In this document: positions 1 through 13,400 of the stretch, in pieces | Layout of the letters: the number at the start of each line of letters is the position of its first letter | Position numbering within the stretch: position 1 is the stretch's first letter | Assembly: GCA_007844125.1 (NCBI GenBank) | Contig: CM017567.1 | Span: 43,421,562-43,485,561 of the forward strand | Length of the DNA: 64,000 bases | DNA from: Sinonovacula constricta | Lineage: Eukaryota > Mollusca > Bivalvia > Cardiida > Solecurtidae | Direction: 5' to 3' | The notes under the pieces: generated by a model | The model's input: only the letters and a program-made list of their open reading frames with translations | Databases searched by the model: none | What the model was told of the DNA's origin: nothing | Program-made: the position numbers and the translations under genes

Positions 1-572
1 TGCTACATCAGAGTTTGCCATACTTGATAAGAGATCTGCAGTGATGGTATTACCTCGGCTATCTTTTCTAAAATGTACACTATTTTTTTTGACTGGGATA
101 GGTGACTTACTTAAGTAACATAAGGAACAACATGGAATTCTGGCTAAAGATCTTTGTCAAGAGAGTATAACTATTTATTGGTTCCCAACAGTGTAGACTG
201 ACAAACTTAATACCAGATATAGTGTCTAACCTAAATGATAATGGTTCTATGTATATTTTTCATAGAGTTACTTGAATAAGTAATACAGAAAACAGGAAAA
301 TTTGCAAAATAATTTATGCAGAGTATAGCTAAAGTCTTACACTACAAATAACATCATTTATAATTCTCGCTCAAGACAGCATTAAAATTTACAATGTTAC
401 CATAATGTTTATAAACAGATGGCTGTTTATATCAGCACCCATTTGTTTTATTGTCGTAAATCGTCCCACTTTCGGTACGCGACCCATTTATGGCAAACAG
501 TAAGAATCTGTAAAATGGCATCTAAACACAATACTTTAATGAATTATTTTTAGTCTGTTTTCCCTGAAAAGC

Positions 573-758
573 TTACCTACAAAAACAACATAACTTGCCA
601 TCTTCATGACACTGGCCATGATGCTGACAGTGATAAGGCACCAGATGCGCAAGTGCAGTTGAAATAAAAAAAAGACAAAAAAGAAGGTACCCAGTCCGGT
701 AATAGTGATTTTTAAGCTTAAGAAAAAAGGAGAAACCACAGATATTAAAAATGCCCAT
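573..758 (-). CDS. Candidate exon: hydrophobic segment plus EGF-like cysteines
   Basis: A 61-codon open frame with a hydrophobic stretch (YLLFCLFFISTALA, like a signal or membrane segment), then HCQHHGQCHEDGKLCCFC, whose spacing resembles the start of an EGF-like module. It ends at a good donor, TGTAG|gtaagc. It would be the first exon of a gene running off the left edge, on the same strand as the UBA-UBX gene. No partner exon is visible, so this is weak. Confidence 0.22.
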   Translation of the reverse strand: MGIFNICGFSFFLKLKNHYYRTGYLLFCLFFISTALAHLVPYHCQHHGQCHEDGKLCCFCR

Positions 759-1293
759 TTTTTAAAGAGTTATAGTGAAAAGATAATGAAATGTCAAGTT
801 TTTTAGCATGAAATATACCAGTGTAACCAGTTTTTCAGACTACTTCAACTAACAAGCTTCTGCATCAACAATGAGAATTAATGCTTGGCCCAACAAAATT
901 TCAGAATGAACCCAAATTTTCATTGGTATTTGGGATCAGCATTTCCAAAATCTCGACAGTTTACTGCATACTGGAAAAATATTTTGTTTTATGTTAAATA
1001 AATTACAAAAAAGTTTAATTACAGAGAGTAATGTGCAACAAGGAGGTGGCTGGGTAATGATTTTTTTTTAATCATGGACATGAATGCTTATTAATATTTC
1101 TCTCCTTGAACAGGTTATTTATCCTTTTTAGACTGAAATGCTAAAGTTTAAACAAAAGTTTATATGAAAAAAATTCAAATTCACAAAGATTTTGCTTTTG
1201 ATACTATAGTCACACCTATTAAACACCCAGAAAAACTTAAACTGTGAGTGAAGATAATGTTGTCAAGATGATGGAGTGTTGATAATGAATGAC

Positions 1294-1408
1294 CTGAGGA
1301 CTCTGCAGAGTTAGCTCGCTGTACTACCAGGGAGCCAGTTGGGGTCAGACAAAGGTCAGCCAGGGAGCAGGACATCTCCACTTGGGCGTACTCATGGCGG
1401 GGAAAGGG
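1294..1408 (-). CDS. UBA-UBX gene exon 8, second half of UBX domain
   Basis: A 115-nt exon, acceptor ttctctgtacag. It encodes PFPRHEY (the FPR p97-contact loop) and then SLADLCLTPTGSLVVQ, the last helix and strand of UBX. The putative donor TCAG|gtcatt is weak. The exon could run on to the in-frame stop near 1181, but the residues there look non-coding. The exon ends in phase 1. Confidence 0.75.
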
Positions 1409-4400
1409 CTGTACAGAGAAAACAAGCATTTGATAGTATTGCGGGATATACAGTAGTCCCCTACCAGTCCCTCAAAAAGTTATGGGCTGGACGCGATTTT
1501 GCTGCAAGGTCATACTGTGACCTTGACCTTCAAGGTATCAACCCAAATGTTGTTCGCAACACGTCATCTCAATATGGTGATCATTTCTGTGAAAAAGTTG
1601 TAAAATCTGACTTCAAACAACAAAGTTATGAGGCGGACAAGATTTTGCTGCAAGGTCATGCTGTGACCTTGACCTTCAAGGTATCAACCCAAATGTTGTT
1701 TGCTACAAGTCATCTCAATATGGTGATCATTTCAGTGAAATAGTTGTAAAATCTGACTTCAAATAACAAAGTTATGGGGCGGACAAGATTTTGCTGCAAG
1801 GTCATGCTGTGACCTTGAGCTTCAAGGTAGCGGCCCAAATCTTGCTCGCGACAAGTCATCTCAATATAGTGATCATTTTTGTAAAATAGTTTTGAAATCC
1901 GACTTCAAATAACGAAGTTATGGGCCGGACACAATTTTGCTTCCAGGTCATGCTGTGACCTTGACCTTCAAGGTAGCTACCCAAATCTTGCTCGCGACAC
2001 GTCATCTCAATATGGTGATCATTTCTGTGAAATAGTTTTAAAATCAGACTTCAAATAACAAAGTTATTGGCCGAACACAATTTTGCTTCAAGGTCATGCT
2101 GTGACCTTGACCTTCAAGGTAGCGACCCAAATGTTGCGCGTGCATATTGTACACATTGCTGCAGACAGACAGACGGACGGACGGACGGAAGGTAAACCTA
2201 AAGTCCCCTCCGGTGTAAACACCGGTAGGGGACTAATTATGTAAGCATTTTAACCACAGCAGCAGCTCCAGACAAACATGTATAAATAAACATCTCAAAT
2301 CACATCATATATAGTCACCCCTTTTATCAGGGCAATTACAACAATATTGGTAATGAATTTAACATATGTATATTGAAAATGTCTTGATGTTTTTTCCTTC
2401 AATATTGATAAACAAGAGGGCCATGATGGTCCTTAATCGCTCACCTGATGACAGAGGCTTTTAGAAGGCCCAAATCTGGCATCAAGTATTAAGAGTTATT
2501 TACTTTAGAAAGCTTTGGTGAAGATTGGACCATTAGTGTGGCCACTGGGTTGATACGTTTTCTAGAATTTTACCATGTAACCTAGTTGATCCACATGACT
2601 CACTTCATAACATATGCAAGATTTCATACTGGCAAACATGCTGGCCAAGTTTGGTGAAGATTGAGCCATCAATGTGGCTGGCCTCTTAAGTGTTTTCACA
2701 AGGTTTTTCTAAAATGTGACCTAGTGACCTCCTTTTTGACCCCACATGACCCAATAATATACTCATCCAAAATTTGATGCAGACAAACAATCTGATTAAA
2801 ATTGGTGAAGATTAGGCTATGAGTGTGATCTCTAGTGTGTTCACAAGCTTTGTCTAAGATTTAACCCTGTGACCTACTTTTTGACCCCACATGACCCAGT
2901 TATAAGCTCATCTCAGATTTTATGAAGGCAAACATTCTGGTCAAGTTTGGTGAAGATTGGGCTATAAATGTGGTCTCTAGGATGTTCACAAGCTTTTTCT
3001 AAGATTTGACCTACTGAACTACTTACTGACCCAACGTGACCCAGTTATGAACTCATCCAATATTTAATGCAGGCAAACATTCTTACCAAGTATGATGAAG
3101 TTTGGCCTATAAATGTGGCCTCTAGTGTGTTCACATGCTTTTTCTAAGATTTGACTTTTTGACCCCACGTGACCCAGTTACGAACTCATCAAAGATTTTA
3201 TGCAGACAAACATTTTGATTAAGTTTGGTGAAGACTGAGCTATAAATGTGGTCTCTAGTGTGTTCACAAGCTTTTTATAAGATTTGACCTAGTGACCTAC
3301 TTTTGACCCCACATGACCTAATAACGAACTCATCCAAGAACTCATGCAGACAAACATTCTGACCTAAGTTCAATGACGATTGGCCTATAAATATGGTCTA
3401 TAGTGCGTTCACTAGCTTTTTCTAAGATTTGACCATGTGACCTACTTTTTGACCCCACGTGTCCTAGTAACGAACTCATCCAAGATGTCATGCAGAAAAA
3501 CATTCTGACCAAGTTTGATGAAGATTGGATAAAAACTGTGGCCTCTAGTGAGTTCATAAGCTAAAATTTTGATGACGGATACTGGACAACTAACGCCGGA
3601 CTAACCGGTATCACAAAAGCTTGCCTTGAGCCCGTTGTGCTCAGGTGAGCTAAAAAATCACTCATAATAAACACCAAACTGTACAAAAGGATATATTAAA
3701 ATAGAGACATAAATTTAAGGATGAGTATATTTTCAATTTGGGTCATCCCTTACCAAATTATTATCACAGATAAGAAACCTTTTACAACATGCTTTTTAAC
3801 AAAAGTAGCTTTCAAAGTCTTAGACAAAAACCTTCTTATATAAAAATAAATACCGCATGATGCACGTCAAATAATAGGGAATCAGAAAGTTGTGCTCAGA
3901 GATGCTAAAAGTAAAGACACTACTTATTCCAAAATGTGGTGTTCCATTACAGACTTTCATTTGTCTTTTTGAAAGTAAGTATATAAGCATGTGTTGTGCA
4001 GGCAGGAGACTGGCACCAGAAGCAACAAATCTGAAAATTGATGGCGGGTCTGGGGGTCGAAGCCCCCCCAGCCAAAAATAAAAACAGCCATTCATATGGT
4101 GCCTAAATCCAACCTCAAGAAAGCTTTTTCTTACTTTGGCTTACCCCTTTTTATTCCAGCTTAAGCATTTTTATATTTCTTGACTTTATTTCCATTAAAA
4201 TACACTCAATGTAACAACATGGTATTTCACTGTCAGACTGGGTCTCAAACTGTTTCGCTCAATGATTTCACAATGTTCTCTTTCACTACTACATTCTTTT
4301 CACAAAATGTTTCAATCTTGTTAATAATACATGTATCAAGTAAACATTGTATCTAATCTTTAATCTCTAATAAATGTTTTACTTCATATCATTGTTTCTT

Positions 4401-7400
4401 GGTGATTTATATGTACAATGAACTGCCCAAGCAAGTGTCCATCCACTTCAAACTCCATCAAGTTCCATTTAGAAGCATTCTTTACACCGAATCAATTGTT
4501 TTCACATTGTCTTTTCCATGCTCTGCAAACCTTGAGGCCACCAATTTGAAGAAAGATCTCTCTGATTTGGAGGAAGATCTCTGGGGTTAAAAGCCATGTG
4601 TAATGGTATATCCAGTCCAAGAGATCACCGGCTCGTGAGCAGACAGACTAGCACCCCCCACTTCCCCCCTACCCACCCCAAATTTTCTACCCGGATCTGT
4701 GAAAATCTCAGGACCCATCTAGATAATAAAAAAAATCGAAAATCTGCCAAAAATCGGAAAAACCTCATTGTGTAAAGGATGGGATTGGTTGAATTGGGCA
4801 TAAACCTTGTGATATCAAATTTGATTGGTTAATGTTAATGGTTTTATGGTGGGTTTTATTTCTCGATAACTTGATTGATACATAAGGTGATCACTTTATA
4901 AACTACATAGTGTGCCCATCTCAGCAAAACACAAGAAAGCAATACTTTAAAGTTATTATGGTTAAAGAGCCACTGAAGTTGCTGCAAAATCAATAAATAT
5001 AAATTCAATTATAATAATTATTGTACCCCACATTGTCTGTTTTCACATTCACAGAGCCTGTCAATATAAACGGCTGTCAAATGAGCGTCAACCCAAGGAA
5101 AAACTTTAATTTTATCAAAATTAAAAAAGTAAATACTTTTTTTAAGTTTTAATTATTTATTTAGTTCAGTTTAGTTTAACTTTTTAATTTAGTCGATTTT
5201 TAGTCTTTGGTACTGTTTCTTTACATATTGTAATGATGTTCACAGCCAGCAACAAGACAAAATACATTCACATTTTAATATTTTTAATCAAACTATAGCA
5301 ATATTTAGAAAACATGCGATCAGTATTTACAAGAAAAGTTGCCATTACTGATGTTTACACTGATGACAAATTCATGCCAGTAGTTAGTTGTTCCAGAATT
5401 ACCCTACCTACCAATCAATGAATGATTGGTGCAATTAAAATGCCGCTTCTTTACTCATTCTTTACTTGATTGGTTTGCCTTCCTTAATTGACCAACATTT
5501 ACATAAAAGCACAAGAGAAGAGTGTGAAAACAATGTTGGTTTGAAGTTTTTATACTGAGTGGTTCCCGTCGACATGCGTTTATGCGTATATGCGGGAACC
5601 AGTAATGAAGAGCTGTTGTCTCTCATTTTCAAATTTTAGATATCACTCGGCATAACGGATAATGCCGAGAGCTAACGACAACTGGTGAGACAAAACTTTT
5701 TTTGTTCCCCCGGCCTGCTGAAGGTTCTTAAGAAGTTTGGTTGACTTTGAGCTGGAAGTTTCAGAGATGTTGTTTAAGGAATGTTGACAAATCAGGAACA
5801 TGTGATGTTGAACACTGGACAGTTGGCATAAGCTCAGTTCAGCTAAAAACAACTCAATAGATTCAAAGGCAATATTCAATGAAATAAGTTCTACCCAAGT
5901 TACAATTGCCTTTACAAGTAACTTTCTAGTTGCTCAAAATAAATGCATTTGCTGATCTATAAGCACAAAAACATAGCCAGGTTTGAAACTGCTGGCCTAT
6001 TGATTACCAGTAAAGTTGCTAGTATTTATTACTAATGGCCACTTTTGGATGCTCTTATTACTTAGTCTTCTGTTCAAAATTATAGTAAAAGCCAAATGAT
6101 AAATACATTCTTAGTGAAGAAGGTCTTGATAGTTTGAGCTAATGAGAATGTTTAATAAATGAATGAACCAACAAACCTGGATGAACGTGTAGCCATGCAA
6201 AGCCCCAAACTTGGATTCTGCATAGTTCCAGACAACCTGCAGTGTATCCTGTGCTGAGAATGAATGCCGCAGAGAACTTCCATCAGGTAAGCGGATCTGG
6301 GACACAAACAATACACATTTATACAATATTAGATGATAAATTTTTCATTTTGCTGGTAAAATATAAAATTTGACAATTTTACCTTTTCAATAGAAATGAA
6401 CTGTTACCTTTCTATGTTTGTTTGGGTTTCTAGTCTCACCAACAGAATTTCAGTTATTTGGAGGCAGTGTCCACTTGAAGCAGGCATAGTGCTGCCTTCA
6501 CTGTGTATAAAATGACGTTAATTCCCAGCAGTCCCATTATCTTGACAGTTGTGGAACTATCCTTATATTTGTCAGAGTTTTAGCAAGGAAGAAATATCAA
6601 TGACTTTGGTTTCTTGCAGCCAGGTTAGAACTATGGGTCTTCCATACCTGGAACCAACCATGTACTGTTTGCTGAGTTGTTACCACTACAAACTAAGCTG
6701 GGTCTTCCATACCTGGAACCAACCATATACGGTACTGTCTGCTGAGTTGTTACCTTTACAAACTAAGCTCTTACCTCTTTAGGCTAAGCTGTTACTTCTA
6801 TAGGCTATGCTGTTACCCCTATATGCTAAGCTGTAACCTCTATATGCTGAACTGTAAACTCCATAAGCTATGCTGTAACATCTATAGGCTATGTTATAAC
6901 CTCTATAGGCTATGCTGTAACCTCAATATGCTGAACTGTCATTTCTAAATGCTATGCTGTATTCTCTATAGGCTATGCTGTAACCTCTATAGGCTATGGT
7001 GTAACCTCTATATGCTGAACTGTTATCTCTATAGGCTAAGCTGTAACCTCTATAGGCTAAGCTGTAACCTCTACAAGCTATGCTGTAACATTAGAAGGCT
7101 ATGCAGCAACCTCTATATGCTCAACTGTAACCTCAATATGCTGAACTGTCATAAGTATATGCTATGCTGTAACATCAATATGCTATGTTGTAACGTCTGT
7201 AGCCTATGATGTAACCTCTATATGCTGAACTGTTATATATAAAGGCTATGCTGTAACTTCTATAGGCTATGCTGTAACCTCTATAGGCTATGCTGTAACC
7301 TCTATATGATGAACAGTTATACCTTTGGGTTATGCTGTAACTTCTATAGGCTAAGCTGTAACCTCTATATTCTGAACTGTTATCTCTATAGCCTATGCTG

Positions 7401-10400
7401 TAACCTGAGTAGGCTATGCTGTAACTTATATAGGCTATGCTGTAACCTCTATGGGCTATGCTGTTACGTCTATATGCTGAACAGTTATATCTTTGGGTTA
7501 TGCTGTAACTTCTATAGGCTAAGCTGTAACCTCTATAGGCTATGCTGTAACCTCTACAGGCTATGCTGTAACCTCTATAGGCTATGTTGCAACCTCTATA
7601 TGCTCAGCTGTAACCTCGATATGCTTAACTGATATCAATAAAGGCTATGCTGTAACTTATATATGCTAAGCTGTAACCTCTATATGCTGAAAGGTTATCT
7701 CTAAAGGCTTTGATGTAAGCATTATAGGCAATGGTGTAACCTCTATAGGCTAAGATGTAACCTCTGTAGGCTATGATGTAACTTCTATGGGCTATAATGT
7801 TACCTCTATTGGCTATGCTGTAACCTCTCTAGGCTATGCTGTATCCTCTATAGGCTACGCTGTAACCTCTATATGCTAAACTGTTATATCTTTGGGTTAT
7901 GATGTAACCTCTATAGGCTAAGCTGTAACCATTATAGGCTTTGCTGTAATGTCTTCACTCTATGTTGTAACCACTATAGAGTATATGCCGCACCCTCTAT
8001 ATGCTCAAGTGTAACCTCCATATGCTGAACAGTTATATCTTTGGGTTATGCTTTAACCTCTACAGGCTATGCTGTAACCTCTTCAGGCTAGGCTGCAACC
8101 TCTATATGATCAGCTGTAACATCTATATGCTGAACTGTTATCTCTATAGGCTATGCTGTAACCTCTATAGGCTATGTTGTCACCTTCATAGGCTATACTG
8201 TAACCTTTATATGCTCAGCTGTAAACCTCTAAATGCTGTGCTGTATCCTCTATAGCCTATGCTTTAACCTTCATATCCTAAGATGTAACCTCCATATGCA
8301 GAACTGTTATATCTATAGGCTATGCTGTAACCTCAATAGGCTATGCTGTAACCTCTTTAGGCTTAGCTATAATCTCTATATGCTGAACCGCTATCTCTAA
8401 AGGCTATGCTGTAACCTCTATAAGCAATGTTGTAACCTTTACAGGCTATGATGTAACCTCTATAGGCTATGTTGTAACCTCTATAGGCTAAGCTGTAACC
8501 TCTATATGCTGAACTGTTATCTCAATAGACTATGCTGTAACTTATATAGGCTATGCTGTAACCTCAACATGCTATAGGCTATGCTGTAACCTCTATAGGC
8601 TATGCTGTAACCTCTACAGGCTATGCTGTAACCTCTGACAGCCATGCTGTAACCTCTTTATGCTCAGCTGTTACCTCTATATGCTGAACTGTTATTATAT
8701 AGGCTATTCTGTAACCTGTATATGCTATGATGTAACCTCTGTAGGCTATGCTGTAAGTTCTATAGGCTATGAAGTAACCTCTATATGCTGAACTATTATC
8801 TCTAAAGGCTATGCTGTAACCTCTGTAGGCTATGTGGTAACTTCTATAGGCTATGCTGTAACCTCTATATACTGAACTGTTATCTCTAAATACTAGGCTG
8901 TATCCTATATAGCCTATGCTTTAACCTCTACAGGCTGAATGTTATATTTATATGCTATGCTGTAACCTCTATAAGCTATGCTGTAACCTCTAAAGGCTAA
9001 GCTGTAACCTCTACTTGTTTAACTGTTATATCTATAGGCTATAATGTAACCTCTATAGGCTATGCTGTAACCTTTATGGGTTATGCTGTAACCTCTACAG
9101 GCTAAGCTGTAACCTCTACAGCCTATGCTGAAACCTCAATAGGCTATGTTGTAACCTCTATAGGCTATGCTGTAACCTTGACAGACTATGCTGTAACCTC
9201 TATAGCAGGGTTTTCCCTTGGGTTCGCCGACTGGGGGTCATTTGGACCCCAGACATCCATAATGGGGGGTCATTAAAAAATTTTGGGGGTCATTCTTAAA
9301 ATAACAAGCAAACACTGATTTGCAGTACTTGGACCTGGTTCACTGCGCTTTGAGCTTGCAGACGAAAGAAACTGCGTCAGTTTTGTTGAGACATTTTTTT
9401 AACAGACTGGTTATTACTTTTGACGGGTTTTCCGGTAAAATCCACCAAGAGACCTGTGATACAGTCTACATGTTCGACTGTGACTTCCGCTGAGCAGCAA
9501 AGACACGAAAATACGATCAATACACCGTAAACCCGTCTACCTGGTGACTGGTTTGATTATGTAAACCCAACTAGCGAATAAAAACCGTCAACATTAGCAA
9601 ACCAGTCTGGTTAAAAATGAAAATAGAAGAATAGAAATTCGGACAATCAACAAATCGGAAAGCAAACTAAAATGATGAAATATTTTTGTTCCACGCTAAC
9701 CTGCGTCCACATGGACGCATCGTATTTTATTTTGAGGGTCATTAACAGAAAAAATGCGACAATGACGCAGGATTTGTGCGTCAGGGAAAACCCTGCTATA
9801 GGCTATGCTGTAACCTCCACAGGCTATGTTGAAACCTCTATAGGCTATGTTGTAACCTCTAACTGCTATGTTGTATTCTCCATAGGCTATGCTGTAACCT
9901 TTAGAGGCTAAGCTGTAACCTCTACAGACTATGCTGAAACCTCAATAGGCTATGCTGTAACCTCTATAGGCTATGCTGTAACCTCAACAGACTATGTTGT
10001 AACCTCCATAGGCTATGTTGTAACCTCTATAGGCTATGCTGTAACCTCCTCTTTAGGCTGAGCTGTTATCTCAATAGTCTAAGCTGTTACCTCTATAGGC
10101 ATAGCTTTTACCTCTACAGACTGAGTTCCTACCTCTTTAGGCTGAGCTGTTACCTCTACAGACAGAGCTGTTACCTCTATAGGCTTGAAAGGAACCTATA
10201 CAGACTGAGTTGTTACCTCTATAGGCTGAGCTGTTATATCTATAGGCTGAGCGGTTATCTTAATAGGCCAAGCTGTTACCTCTATAGGCTAAGCTTTTAC
10301 CTCTACAGACTGAGATACTACATCTATAGGCTGAGCTGTTACCTCTTCAGAGCTGGTACCTCAATAGGCTTGACAGTTACTTCTACAGGCTGAGTTGTTA

Positions 10401-13400
10401 CCTCTATGGGCTGAGCTGTTACCTCTACAGAGCTGTTACCTCTGTAGGCTTGACAGTTACCTCTACAGACTGAGATGTTAACTCTATGGGCTAAGCTGTT
10501 ACCTCTACAGAGCTGTTACCTCTGTAGGCTTGACAGTTACCTCCACAGACTGAGTTGTTACCTCTATAGGCTGAGCTGTTATATCTATAGGCTGAGCTGT
10601 TATCTCAATAGGCTGAGATGTTACCTCAATAGGCTGAGCTGTTATATCAATAGGCTGAGCTGTTATCTATAGGCTGAGCTGTTATTTCTATAGGCTGAGC
10701 TGTTATCTATAGGCTGAGCTGTTATATATAGACTGAGTTGTTACCTATAGGCTGAGCTGTTATCTCAATAGGCTGAGCTGTTACCTCTATAGGCTGAGCT
10801 GTTACTTCTATAGGCTGAGCTGTTATCTATAGGCTGAGCTGTTATCTATAGACTGAGCTGTTATCTAAAGGCTGAGCTGTTATCTATAGGCTGAGCTGTT
10901 ACTTCTATAGGCTGAGCTGTTACTTCTATAGGCTGAGCTGTTATCTATAGGCTGAGCTGTTATATATAGACTGAGTTGTTACCTATAGGCTGAGCTGTTA
11001 TCTCAATAGGCTGAGCTGTTACCTCTATAGGCTGAGCTGTTACTTCTATAGGCTGAGCTGTTATCTATAGGCTGAGCTGTTATCTATAGACTGAGCTGTT
11101 ACCTAAAGGCTGAGCTGTTATCTCAATAGGCTGAGCTGTTACCTCTATAGGCTGAGCTGTTATCTCAATAGGCTGAGCTGTTACATCTATAGGCTGAGCT
11201 GTTATCTATAGGCTGAGCTGTTATCGCAATAGGCTGAGCTGTTACCTCTATAGGCTGAGCTGTTATCTATAGGCTGAGCTGTTATCTCTATAGGCTGAGC
11301 TGTTACCTATAGACTGAGCTGTTACCTTTATAGGTTGAGCTGTTATCTATAGGCTAAGCTGTTATCTATAGGCTGAGCTGTTACCTATAGGCTGAGATGT
11401 TACCTATAGGCTGAGCTGTTATCTAAATAGGCTGAGCTGTTATCTCAATAGGCTGAGCTGTTATCTCAATAGGCTGAGCTGTTATCTCAATAGGCTGAGC
11501 TGTTATCTCAATAGGCTGAGCTGTGTTCTCAATAGGCTGAGCTGTTATCTATAGGCTGAGCTGTTATCTATAGGCTGAGCTGTTATCTCAATAGGCTGAG
11601 CTGTTATCTCAATAGGCTGAGCTGTTATCTCAGTAGGCTGAGCTGTTACCTATAGGCTGAGCTGTTATCTATAGGCTGAGCTGTTACCTCAATAGGCTGA
11701 GCTGTTATCTCAATAGGCTGAGCTGTTATCTCAATAGGCTGAGCTGTTACCTATAGGCTGAGCTGTTACCTCAATAGGCTGAGCTGTTACCTATAGGCTG
11801 AGCTGTTATCTATAGGCTGAGCTGTTATCTCTATAGGCTGAGCTGTTATCTATAGGCTGAGCTGTTATCTATAGGCTGAGCTGTTATCTCAATAGGCTGA
11901 GCTGTTATCAATAGGCTGAGCTGTTACCTATAGGCTGATCCGTTATCAATAGGCTGAGCTGTTACCTATAGGCTAAGCTGTTATCTCAATAGGCTGAGCT
12001 ATTATCTCAATAGGCTGAGCTGTAATCTCAATAAGCTGAGCTGTTATCAATAGGCTGAGCTGTTACCTATAGGCTGAGCTGTTATCAATAGGCTGAGCTG
12101 TTATCTCAATAGGCTGAGCTGTTATCTCAATAGTCTAAGCTGTTATCTATAGGCTGAGCAGTTATCTCAATAGGCTGAGCTGTTATCTCAATAGGCTGAG
12201 CTGTTACCTCTTCAGGCTTAGCTGTTACCTCTAAATGCTGAGCCGTTATCTCTATTGGCTGAAATGTTACCTCTATAGTCAGAGTTATTACCTCTACAGA
12301 CTGAGCTGTTACCTCTACAGACTGAGCTGTTACCTCTAAATGCTGAGCCGTTATCTCTATTGGCTGAAATGTTACCTCTATAGTCAGAGTTATTACCTCT
12401 ACAGACTGAGCTGTAAGACTGTACAAAGCTTATATAGCAGCATGAGCATTGCAAAGAATAAGGCTCTAGACTGACAAAGACGTTTTATGAGCAGTATCTA
12501 GGGAAGTTAATATATCACATCAGTATTCAAAAAGAGATAGGGGAATTCAAATACTATAGTAAGGTTGGATTTCAAGGTAACCACTTTTTCTGTTTTTGAT
12601 CAACTAATCCAAGTAAATAAGACATACTCAATCCAGCTTTAATCTAAGATAACAAGGATTGTATAATTATTGCAATACATTTAATTATACACTTTACACA
12701 TACAGTCAATAAGAACTTGTCAATAAGTATTATTTTACAACTTGATAACTACCTTAACAAATGAACAGTCTTGTTTGTATTATAATTTTATATATTATAC
12801 ATTTTCCCCCATTACCTCTGAGAAATTAACATTTTTCTGATAGAGTGATTTCTTGCCAGAGTTTGTTATACTTTTCCCAACAGTGAAATGTGAAGTCACA
12901 AAACATATTTTGAAGTCATGACTTCACCTTTTTCAAACAGTCTGCATATATACATTGTTTTTTATTTTTTTCTATAAATGTTTTTGCAAGTTTTGGGAGC
13001 GAGACTATAATACCAATCAAACACTGTAACAGGTCACGTGTGAATTTGCAACAAGATGTCAACCAGTTATACATTATGACATGGAGTTAACGTAATTGAT
13101 AGTTTACAAACTAATGACATTGTACAAACGATTTCAGCTATTTACTAAAAACTCAAAATCCATAATGACATAATAAAAATATTACATTTAGTCTTGAGAC
13201 AAACATATGCTAATTGTCAGTGGACTGCTTATTCAAATTTTTCTATATTTCAAAATCCAACATTCATACAATTAACAACAATTTTGCACTGACAGAATTA
13301 CTTTGCAATTTTCAGTTAGTTAGTTTTTGTAATATCAAAACATGGTAACAATAGTATAATAAAACAGCAAAATGATTGGAAACTAGTATTTTTTAAATTT

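Larger units (their letters stand above)
2236..6176. other. Intron 7 remainder
   Basis: Apart from the repeats listed, 3656-6176 is AT-rich. It has a GC patch at 4040-4080 (ggcgggtctgggggtcgaag, ccccccc) and a related worn copy near 4530-4590. I see no exon. Confidence 0.4.

Noticed and set aside
1339..1743. 134-codon plus-strand ORF
   Set aside because: It runs antisense over UBX exon 8 and into the Pearl-like core repeats; its peptide is repeat-derived.
6949..8255. Cys/Leu/Tyr-rich ORFs that look like a repeat protein
   Set aside because: They are translations of the 21-bp minisatellite; unit variants bring frequent stops and there is no start context or domain.
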